Assembly (NCBI GenBank): GCA_023415275.1
Contig: JAEZLJ010000097.1
Span: 1-61,957 of the forward strand
Direction of reading: 5' to 3'
Length of the DNA stretch: 61,957 nucleotides
Source: Bacteroidota bacterium
GTDB taxonomy: Bacteria > Bacteroidota > Bacteroidia > Chitinophagales > Chitinophagaceae
Shown here: positions 26,519 to 34,047 of the stretch, piece by piece
Position numbering within the stretch: the first letter of the stretch is position 1
Layout: each line of letters opens with the position of its first letter
Made by a program: the position numbers and the translations under genes
Notes under the pieces: model-generated
What the model was told of the DNA's origin: nothing
What the model saw: the letters and a program-made list of their open reading frames with translations, nothing else
Databases searched by the model: none

Positions 26519-27547
26519 ATGTCTAAGATGAGCCTTCCTTCCAGAATAATTATTGCCATAGGATCCCTGGGTTTAATTGCCACCTTCTTTCTTCCTGTGT
26601 GGTTTATATTCCTGATAGCACCTCAATACCCTGAAGGCTTAACCATGAACATCTGGTTAAACAAGATAACAGGACAGGTGGATATCATCAATGGATTGAA
26701 CCACTACATTGGAATGAAACATATAAAGGCGGAGATGTTTCCTGAATTTGGATACCTGGTTTACATAGTAGGGTTCTTCATAGCCTTAGGCCTTGTTGTT
26801 GCCATTGTTGGTAAACGCAGGTTTCTGTTTTACTACCTTATTCTTACCGTACTCGGTGGCATTGCAGCCATGGTGGACTTTTATAAATGGGGATATGATT
26901 ATGGACACAACCTGGATCCCAAAGCGGCCATACAGGTGCCGGGTCTTTATTACCAACCGCCACTCCTTGGACATAAAACCCTGCTGAACTTTGATGCCTA
27001 TTCTTACCCTGACCTGGGTGGATGGGTAGTAATTGGCGTGGGCGTCCTTTTCTTCCTGGTTTACTTCTTTGAATTGTACCGTGCTAAAAAGCTTAAACCT
27101 TTACCTGTACAGGCAAAGAAAACAATCCCTGTAGTTGGTATGCTCATTGTACTACTCTCTTCTTGCAGTTCAAAGCCTGCAGCTTTTAATATAGGCAAAG
27201 ACAACTGTGATGATTGCAAAATGACCATCATGGATGCAAAATTCGGAGGCGAGATCATTACAAAAAAAGGGCGCGTGTATAAGTTTGATGATGTTCACTG
27301 CCTGGCCAACTTTATGAAATCCAATACGGTCAAGCAGGAAGATATAGCACAGACTGTATTTATAAACTATGCCCAACCCAATACATTCCTGCCATCAGCA
27401 TCTTCCTTCTTCGCGGTGAGCCCCCAGTTAAAAAGCCCTATGAATAGCAATGCAGCAGCGTTTGCTAATGAGGAAGCTGCACAAAAGACCGCAAAAGAAA
27501 CTAACGGAACAGTTGTGAACTGGACCAAACTATCTGCCTCGCTTTAG
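26519..27547 (+). CDS. nosL: NosL copper chaperone fused to an N-terminal membrane domain
   Basis: 342 residues. Residues 1-190 contain about four membrane helices and no recognised motif. Met208 begins a second hydrophobic segment that ends in a lipobox (MLIVLLSSC), then the NosL domain with DNCDDCKMTI and the DDVHCLANFM motif. NosL delivers Cu(I) for NosZ maturation in the periplasm. The layout looks like a membrane protein gene joined in frame to a complete lipoprotein gene. Either the second segment is the last membrane helix, or an internal start at 27140 also makes free lipoprotein NosL. It is 20 bp before nosD. Confidence 0.85.
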   Translation: MSKMSLPSRIIIAIGSLGLIATFFLPVWFIFLIAPQYPEGLTMNIWLNKITGQVDIINGLNHYIGMKHIKAEMFPEFGYLVYIVGFFIALGLVVAIVGKRRFLFYYLILTVLGGIAAMVDFYKWGYDYGHNLDPKAAIQVPGLYYQPPLLGHKTLLNFDAYSYPDLGGWVVIGVGVLFFLVYFFELYRAKKLKPLPVQAKKTIPVVGMLIVLLSSCSSKPAAFNIGKDNCDDCKMTIMDAKFGGEIITKKGRVYKFDDVHCLANFMKSNTVKQEDIAQTVFINYAQPNTFLPSASSFFAVSPQLKSPMNSNAAAFANEEAAQKTAKETNGTVVNWTKLSASL

Positions 27548-27567
27548 GAGGCCAACAAACCAACGAA

Positions 27568-28800
27568 ATGAAACGAATTCTGACCATACTTACATTATTC
27601 CTGTTCTATACCTCTTCAGCAAAAACTATCCTGGTAGGAAAAAACCATGTGATCACTTCTTTACGCAAAGCGGTATCCCTGGCCGCCAACAATGACACCA
27701 TTCTCCTTGAAAAAGGATTGTATAAAGAAGGTAACCTTGTCATCAACAAATCCATTTTCCTAATCGGCGAAGGCGGGCCTGTGCTGGATGGAGACAATAG
27801 GTACGAGATCCTCACGGTCAGTGCCAATGGGTGTGTTATTAAAGGAATTAACTTCCGGAATGCCGGTTACTCCAGCACCAATGATTTTGCTGCTATCGGT
27901 GTGATAGATTCTCAAAACATAATAATAGAGAACAATACATTTTCTCACGCTTACTTCGCCATCCATTTTGCCAACTCTTCCGAGGGGTTCATCAGCGGCA
28001 ACACCATAGTAGGCACCTTTAAGTCTGAGCAAACATCCGGAAATGGCATCCACCTCTGGAAGTGTAACAATATGGTGGTGGAGAACAACGATATCCAGGG
28101 CCACAGGGATGGCATCTATTTCGAATTTGTTACCAATTCCATTATACAACAGAATAACAGCCACAATAACATCCGTTATGGCTTACACTTCATGTTTTCC
28201 AATAACGATGCATACCTGGAAAATACATTCAATAAAAACGGCGCAGGTGTAGCAGTCATGTATTCACACCATGTGTTAATGCAAAGGAATGTATTTGAGA
28301 ACAACTGGGGTGGCAGTGCCTATGGCCTTCTTTTAAAAGAGATCTCAGATGGCACCATCATTCAAAACCATTTTGAACAGAATACTGCAGGCATCGTAAT
28401 GGAAAGCACGAACCGGATTGATGTACAATTGAATACCTACAAAAGCAATGGCTGGGCCCTACGCATCCAGGCCAGTTGCAACGATAATATAGTACACCAC
28501 AACAATTTTGTTGGAAACACCTTCGACGTAGCTACCAATGGCACTTTGATGCTGAATGAGTTTTACAATAACTATTGGGATAAATACGAGGGCTACGACA
28601 TGAATAAGGATGTGGTTGGGGATGTTCCCTATCATCCTGTAAGCATGTATTCAATGGTTATTGAACAAAATCCAAACGCTGTGATCTTACTACGCAGTTT
28701 TATGGTATCTCTTTTGGACAAGGCAGAAAAGGCCATCCCAAGCCTTACCCCCGAAAATATGACAGACAGTAAACCTTTAATGAAACCTTTAGAATTATGA
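27568..28800 (+). CDS. nosD: NosD periplasmic copper/ sulfur maturation protein
   Basis: 410 residues with a signal peptide (MKRILTILTLFLFYTSSA). The body is a right-handed parallel beta-helix of carbohydrate-binding (CASH) type with repeated N-N-x-I/F ladders (IIENNTF, MVVENNDIQG, IIQQNNSHNN). This matches NosD, which works with the NosFY ABC transporter to assemble CuZ in NosZ. Its stop overlaps the nosF start by 4 bp (ATGA), which implies coupled translation. Confidence 0.94.
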   Translation: MKRILTILTLFLFYTSSAKTILVGKNHVITSLRKAVSLAANNDTILLEKGLYKEGNLVINKSIFLIGEGGPVLDGDNRYEILTVSANGCVIKGINFRNAGYSSTNDFAAIGVIDSQNIIIENNTFSHAYFAIHFANSSEGFISGNTIVGTFKSEQTSGNGIHLWKCNNMVVENNDIQGHRDGIYFEFVTNSIIQQNNSHNNIRYGLHFMFSNNDAYLENTFNKNGAGVAVMYSHHVLMQRNVFENNWGGSAYGLLLKEISDGTIIQNHFEQNTAGIVMESTNRIDVQLNTYKSNGWALRIQASCNDNIVHHNNFVGNTFDVATNGTLMLNEFYNNYWDKYEGYDMNKDVVGDVPYHPVSMYSMVIEQNPNAVILLRSFMVSLLDKAEKAIPSLTPENMTDSKPLMKPLEL

Positions 28801-29540
28801 TCTCTATTCAAAATATCAATAAAAGATTTAAAAAGCTCCAGGCGTTAGATAACATCAACGCCGAGTTCAATAAGGGTCAGGTCATTTCTTTGATAGGTCC
28901 TAATGGTTCCGGTAAAACCACGCTGATCAAATCCATCCTTGGGCTGGTAAGACCAGACAATGGATTGATTACTTTCAACGGTGTTCCTGTTTCCGAAGAT
29001 GTGGCTTATAGAAGCAATATCGGTTATATGCCCCAGATAGGCAGGTATCCCGACAATATGAAGATCGGCCAATTGTTCAGCATGTTGAAAAACCTGCGCA
29101 ATACCTCTAAAACATTAGATGAGGATCTTTACTATAAATTTAAACTGGACACCATACTTGATAAATCCATGAGGGCTTTATCTGGAGGTACCAGGCAAAA
29201 AGTAAGTGCAGCACTAGCTTTCATGTTCGATCCTGAAGTTTTGATATTGGATGAGCCTACAGCTGGCCTCGATCCTCTATCATCAGAAATATTAAAGGAA
29301 AAGATCCTGGAGGAAAAAGGAAAAAACAAGCTGATCCTGATCACTTCACATGTGCTTACAGACCTGGAGGAGATCACTACTGATGTTATGTACCTGCAGG
29401 ATGGAAAAGAGATCTTCTTTAAGTCAATGATTGAATTACAAAAACAGACGGGTGAAGAAAAATTAACCAAGATCATCGCACATATGATGAAACATGGCTT
29501 GCACAAAAAAGAAGTGAGCTATTTAAAGATCGCCACCTAA
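28797..29540 (+). CDS. nosF: NosF ABC transporter ATPase
   Basis: 247 residues with Walker A GPNGSGKTT (about 34-42), Q-loop MPQIGRYP, the ABC signature LSGGTRQK, Walker B VLILDEP, D-loop AGLDP and the switch His in LITSHV. It energises the NosDFY complex used for CuZ maturation at the inner membrane. It overlaps nosD by 4 bp and is followed by nosY after 57 bp. Confidence 0.94.
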   Translation: MISIQNINKRFKKLQALDNINAEFNKGQVISLIGPNGSGKTTLIKSILGLVRPDNGLITFNGVPVSEDVAYRSNIGYMPQIGRYPDNMKIGQLFSMLKNLRNTSKTLDEDLYYKFKLDTILDKSMRALSGGTRQKVSAALAFMFDPEVLILDEPTAGLDPLSSEILKEKILEEKGKNKLILITSHVLTDLEEITTDVMYLQDGKEIFFKSMIELQKQTGEEKLTKIIAHMMKHGLHKKEVSYLKIAT

Positions 29541-29597
29541 TTCTGTTTTTACAACGTTAATCAGCAACTACAATTAGCTGCACCTTAAATTTAAGTT

Positions 29598-30365
29598 ATG
29601 CTCAAGATATCCAAATATGTTCTCTACGATATACTAAGAAACAGGGTGATGCTGGGATACACTGCATTCCTGTTCATTGTTTCCATTTCATTATTTCAAA
29701 TGGAAGAGAACAGTTCCAAGGCCATGTTAAGCCTGCTCAATATTGTATTGATTGTAGTGCCCCTGATCAGCATGATCTTTTCTACCATTCACTGGTACAA
29801 TTCCTATGAATTCATAGAGCTGATGCTGACTCAACCCATCAGCCGCAAAAAGGTATTACTGAGCGAATACACAGGTATCAGTTCATCGCTTGTAGTCGCG
29901 TTCCTGCTGGGGGTCGGTGTGCCGGTTTGCATTTATAATTTCAATGACACAGGGCTATCCCTGTTGCTCATAGGCACCTTGTTAACGCTCATCTTCACCT
30001 CCCTTGCTTTCCTGGCATCAGTCAGGTCAAAGGATAAGGCCCGGGGAATAGGTGTGGCGCTGCTGCTGTGGTTTTATTTTGCATTGATCTATGATGGCCT
30101 GGTGCTTCTTATTTTATTTGCCTTCAGTGATTACCCGCTTGAAAAGATCACACTGGTACTGTCTTCACTCAACCCGGTAGACCTTGGCCGCATTTTTATC
30201 ATGCTTAATATGGATATCAGTGCATTGATGGGATATACCGGTGCTATGTATAAAGACTTTTTGGGCAGCAGTTCCGGAATGATCTATACACTGGGTATTC
30301 TGCTCATCTGGATGCTGGTGCCATTGACCATTGCTATCCGCTCCTTTAAGAAAAAGGACCTCTAG
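29598..30365 (+). CDS. nosY: NosY ABC transporter permease
   Basis: 255 residues with about six membrane helices (near 17-35, 46-65, 95-115, 120-138, 150-180, 232-250) and an ABC-2 permease pattern. It should form the membrane part of NosDFY. A perfect 12-bp palindrome CTTAAATTTAAG (29584-29595) sits just before the start codon. The NorC-like gene follows after 36 bp. Confidence 0.92.
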   Translation: MLKISKYVLYDILRNRVMLGYTAFLFIVSISLFQMEENSSKAMLSLLNIVLIVVPLISMIFSTIHWYNSYEFIELMLTQPISRKKVLLSEYTGISSSLVVAFLLGVGVPVCIYNFNDTGLSLLLIGTLLTLIFTSLAFLASVRSKDKARGIGVALLLWFYFALIYDGLVLLILFAFSDYPLEKITLVLSSLNPVDLGRIFIMLNMDISALMGYTGAMYKDFLGSSSGMIYTLGILLIWMLVPLTIAIRSFKKKDL

Positions 30366-30401
30366 CAAATGGGAGAACAAACATTGATATAACAGTTAGT
30401 A

Positions 30402-30782
30402 ATGACAAAGATTATTATTGCATGCCTCTTGTTTGTAGCCTTCGTTGTTTATTCAGGCTTTGTCTATACTAGTGGTACAGCCAATGATATCAGGATGACC
30501 GGTCGTGAGCAAAAGCTGGCTGAGATGGGCAAGCAGATCTACCAGCAATATAATTGCCAGGCCTGCCACCAGTTGTATGGATTGGGTGGGTACCTCGGTC
30601 CCGATCTTACTACTGCCTATTCCGATCCACACAGGGGAAAAATGTTGATCAAAGCCATGCTGGCTTCCGGCGGCCTGCGTATGCCTGCCTTTCAATTCAA
30701 TGAGGAACAAATTGAGGCCATAACAGCCTATCTAAAATATGTTGACACAACAGCCACCCCTATTAAGCCCGGAATTAGGTAA
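30402..30782 (+). CDS. NorC-like membrane-anchored cytochrome c
   Basis: 126 residues. One N-terminal membrane anchor (about 4-22) precedes a single cytochrome c domain with CQACHQLYGLGGYLGPDLT and a distal Met in LRMPAFQF. The GxGGYLGPDLT stretch after the heme site is typical of NorC and related HCO cytochrome subunits. It overlaps the NorB-like gene by 44 bp in another frame, so the two are translationally linked and probably form one complex. It lies at the end of the nos operon. Confidence 0.82.
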   Translation: MTKIIIACLLFVAFVVYSGFVYTSGTANDIRMTGREQKLAEMGKQIYQQYNCQACHQLYGLGGYLGPDLTTAYSDPHRGKMLIKAMLASGGLRMPAFQFNEEQIEAITAYLKYVDTTATPIKPGIR

Positions 30783-32178
30783 AAGCTATATCAAGCAAAG
30801 CTTCAAAACTGATAAGGCGGCACTGGCCTTTTTAGCGCTTGCCGTTTCATACCTCCTGCTTGGATTGACCTTTGGCGTGTTAGGTAGCATGCAATATGTA
30901 TTGCCTAAATTTTTATATAATGCGCTAAGCTTTCAAAAAACTAGGCCGCTGCATGTGTACCTGGCCATCTCATGGATCTTTACAGCAGCGCAGGGTGGTT
31001 TGTATTATTATCTTCCCAGGCTTTCTAATCATAAATTGTTCTGGCCTTCAGGTGCCTGGGTGCATTTTGCCATGCAATTGCTCACCTCTCTTTCCATTAT
31101 CATTGCATTTTTCATGGGATACTACGGTGGCAGGGAATACCTGGAGTTCCCTCCTTTTATGGGATTGTTCATCGCTGCCAGTTGGTTACCTTTTGCCATT
31201 AATTTCTTCGGCACATTAAAGCCGGTTTTTAAAACGGCACCTGTATATTATTTCAGCTGGACCATAGGCATTGTATTCTTTTATATCACTTTATCTGAAA
31301 GCTACCTCTGGGTGTTCGATCATTTCAATGGTAATATCATCAGGGATATCACTGTACAATGGAAAGCGCTGGGTTCAATGGTAGGCAGCTGGAACATGCT
31401 GGTGTATGGCACCAGTTTGTACCTGATGGAACAAATCAAAGCTGATAAAAAAATTGCCCGTTCACGCATGGCCTTCTTCTTTTTCTTTCTGGGTTTTACC
31501 AACCTGATGTTCAACTGGGGACATCATACCTATATAGTTCCCGCGGCACCCTGGGTAAAGACAGTAGCCTATGTCATCAGCATGACGGAGCTGTTGATCT
31601 TTGGACAATTGTTGTATCAATTCAGAAAGACAATATCCAATACTTTAAAATATTACCATTCCATACCATTCAGGTTCCTGTCCTTTGCAGATATATGGGT
31701 ATTCCTTAACCTGGGGGCTGCTATTGCCATTTCCATTCCAGCATTGAACTTCTACACGCACGGCACGCACATCACTGTGGCGCACGCCATGGGTACAACC
31801 ATAGGCATCAATACCATGCTATTATTCGCCTCTGTATTTTTTATTCTGCAGCAGCAAAAGCCCGGGGCGCTGAACCATAGCACTCCTTGGATTGGGAAAG
31901 GTTTAATGATCACCAATATATCTCTCATCTTCTTCTGGACCTCCCTTATTGGTAGCGGACTAGTGAAGATTGCAGCCCGCCTGGATAATAAAGCCTTTGC
32001 CCTGATGATGAAGAACTGCGAACCGTTCTTTAAAATATTTGCCATTAGTGGCATAGGCATATTGATTGGATTAACCATCCTGATCATTACTACCCTGGTC
32101 ATTATCCTTAAAAAGGACCATAACCTGGCCCTTGTCAACAATTCATCCAGCCTGGTTGAAATGGAAACGGAATTGTAA
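30739..32178 (+). CDS. NorB-like heme-copper oxidase family subunit I with missing canonical ligands
   Basis: 479 residues, about 12 membrane helices. Similarity to cbb3/NOR catalytic subunits is clear: RPLHVYLAISW (His72, low-spin heme), WGHHTYIV (His262-His263, CuB/FeB) and THGTHITVAHAMG (His349, high-spin heme). Helix 6 reads LGSMVGSWNMLVYG, with no His or Glu at the expected metal site. The position two after His349, normally the second low-spin heme His, is Met351. It may be one of the atypical NOR families or a non-catalytic relative. It overlaps norC-like by 44 bp and is tail-to-tail with 32143-33399 over 36 bp. Confidence 0.7.
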   Translation: MLTQQPPLLSPELGKSYIKQSFKTDKAALAFLALAVSYLLLGLTFGVLGSMQYVLPKFLYNALSFQKTRPLHVYLAISWIFTAAQGGLYYYLPRLSNHKLFWPSGAWVHFAMQLLTSLSIIIAFFMGYYGGREYLEFPPFMGLFIAASWLPFAINFFGTLKPVFKTAPVYYFSWTIGIVFFYITLSESYLWVFDHFNGNIIRDITVQWKALGSMVGSWNMLVYGTSLYLMEQIKADKKIARSRMAFFFFFLGFTNLMFNWGHHTYIVPAAPWVKTVAYVISMTELLIFGQLLYQFRKTISNTLKYYHSIPFRFLSFADIWVFLNLGAAIAISIPALNFYTHGTHITVAHAMGTTIGINTMLLFASVFFILQQQKPGALNHSTPWIGKGLMITNISLIFFWTSLIGSGLVKIAARLDNKAFALMMKNCEPFFKIFAISGIGILIGLTILIITTLVIILKKDHNLALVNNSSSLVEMETEL

Positions 32179-33399
32179 GCGGTTTGACAAGCTGTAATTA
32201 AGGTACAATATACCTGCCGGGAAAAAGAAGGTGAATAGTAATAACAAACCTGTGATATGCGGTATATCTACAAACGGACTTAATACCAATAGCAATTCCG
32301 TCGTTATAAATCCGAATAAAAAGAAACTATACCCCAGCCTGGCTTGTTTATGAATGGCCCTATCGTTAAATACCCTGGAGAAAATAAAAAGGCTTACAAA
32401 GCCTAAAAGGACCAGGTGGAGATAGGCGATTACCAGGTTTCTTTGATGATAGCCCAGTAGAGCAAAAAAAGGCAGGGCACTGAGCAACTGCAAGCATAGC
32501 TTCCCGGCAAACGCAACCAGCGATAGTTTTAACAGCAGGTTTGCCCGTTGCAACAAACTTGCATCCCTGGCATCCAGCCAAAAATAAAAAAGGGCTATGA
32601 GTTGCAATACAGCCCCCACCCCTCCAATGATATTGAAAAATATAGAAGGCTCATTCCAGATCACAGACAGGGCATACGTAGGCAGGCATGCTAAATTCAT
32701 GAGCGTAAATACCTGGCGGCCCCTGGCTCCTTTTCCCCATGCTTCCAGTTTCCTGTAAACCAGGGCCATGATAAAAAAGGTAAAAAGGCCGTTGTATTGA
32801 AAATGCAAATAAAAATAGATCGAGTCAAAATATAAGGGAGTGGATTGTTTACCCATGGCAATCAATGGCCCCGTAGCAAAAGGACCGATAGCTGATATAA
32901 CCATATAAAACAGGCCCCATTTAATGAACAGGTGCGACACCTTATTCTTTACCTGTTTCAATGCTTTCCATATCACAATGGCCAGGTAATAGCCTGCCGC
33001 TATGGAAAGGGTGGAAAAAGTAATACTGACCGCTTTATACCCTTGCACGGGAAAACTGAATAACATGCCATAGCCCGATCCCATAAGCAATACAGAGATA
33101 TTCTTCCAATGCCTGTAAGCCACTTTCCCTACTAGCTCAGGAAAATATTTGATGACAAGGGCAAGCAGCGCAGGCATTACCCAGCCACCAAAAGCAAAAT
33201 GAGAATGTCCATGCAGCAGGTTTTTATAAGATAATGGAAAATGATCAATGAAAGGAAGAGAGCGCACCAATAGGCCAAGGCCCGAAATGATCAGTAAATT
33301 CAGAAACGATAATCGAAGTAATAACTGCTGCAATTTCTCCAGTCCGTTATTTGTTTCAACATCCGCCTTAACTTTTTGTTCCACCTGAACCATATGCAA
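32143..33399 (-). CDS. Heme-copper-oxidase-like 12-TM protein, HSHFAFGGW family (second copy)
   Basis: 418 residues and about 12 membrane helices. It is a paralogue of the protein at 14542-15780, sharing HGHSHFAFGGW, YLHFQYNGLFT, the loop before helix 8 (here IWNEPS where the other has LWHNSS) and YLHLVLLGFVS. The first 30 residues are hydrophilic. These His-bearing helices suggest heme binding, but a full oxidase active site is not evident. It ends within the NorB-like gene (36-bp convergent overlap) and is divergent from the Cys-rich uptake cluster. Function is unknown; an NO-related membrane role is inferred from location. Confidence 0.6.
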   Translation of the reverse strand: MHMVQVEQKVKADVETNNGLEKLQQLLLRLSFLNLLIISGLGLLVRSLPFIDHFPLSYKNLLHGHSHFAFGGWVMPALLALVIKYFPELVGKVAYRHWKNISVLLMGSGYGMLFSFPVQGYKAVSITFSTLSIAAGYYLAIVIWKALKQVKNKVSHLFIKWGLFYMVISAIGPFATGPLIAMGKQSTPLYFDSIYFYLHFQYNGLFTFFIMALVYRKLEAWGKGARGRQVFTLMNLACLPTYALSVIWNEPSIFFNIIGGVGAVLQLIALFYFWLDARDASLLQRANLLLKLSLVAFAGKLCLQLLSALPFFALLGYHQRNLVIAYLHLVLLGFVSLFIFSRVFNDRAIHKQARLGYSFFLFGFITTELLLVLSPFVDIPHITGLLLLFTFFFPAGILYLNYSLSNRLQFRFHFNQAG

Positions 33400-33608
33400 A
33401 TTTGAGGAAAAGGATGGCTAAGTATGTAAAGCAAAATTGAATATTGGCATGAATTAAATCATGTAACTGCCATTTTTTATTGTCCATCTATGTAACCAAA
33501 ACCTGTATAGCCGACTCTATACAATATAAAACCATGACCAAAATCATATTGAAAGATGAGCAATACTTAAAATAAGCCAAATCGTAATAATAGATATTTG
33601 TGTCCGAA

Positions 33609-33986
33609 ATGAAAATCCTTGGGGTCATACTACTTTCACTCATCACCTTACTGCAATCATTCAGTAAGTGGATCATAGTGGCGGATTATGAATTCAACAA
33701 GGAATACATTTCAAAAAACCTTTGCATTAATAAGGAAAAGCCAAAGCTTCATTGCAACGGCAAATGCCAGTTGATGAAAAAGCTGGCCGAAGAAGAAAAG
33801 CAAAATTCTTCCAATTCCAACAACCCGGGAAAAGTGAAATTCCAGGATATTGTCTTTTTAGAAAGCTGCCAGGTCTTTTCTCCGGCATTCAGTCCTCTTC
33901 CTGAAAAAAAATATGCTGATCATCTTACTGTTGCTAAATACCCATCTCCTATAGCATCTATATTCCACCCACCTGCTCTTAGCTGA
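33609..33986 (+). CDS. Small Cys-motif membrane-anchored protein, unknown
   Basis: 125 residues from ATG 33609 (an in-frame GTG at 33600 is less likely). A hydrophobic N-terminus (MKILGVILLSLITLLQSFSKW) is followed by NLCINKEKPKLHCNGKCQLMKKL, a pattern I know from many small Bacteroidetes proteins encoded beside TonB receptors, then a Ser/Asn-rich linker and a Pro-rich tail. The CNGKC motif could bind Cu(I) or another soft metal. It is 61 bp before the TonB receptor gene and probably acts with it. Confidence 0.7.
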   Translation: MKILGVILLSLITLLQSFSKWIIVADYEFNKEYISKNLCINKEKPKLHCNGKCQLMKKLAEEEKQNSSNSNNPGKVKFQDIVFLESCQVFSPAFSPLPEKKYADHLTVAKYPSPIASIFHPPALS

Positions 33987-34047
33987 TACTTGCTTGCTAT
34001 TTCTTTCTTATTGTTGTATTTCAAAAAATAATATCTAAACTATTACT

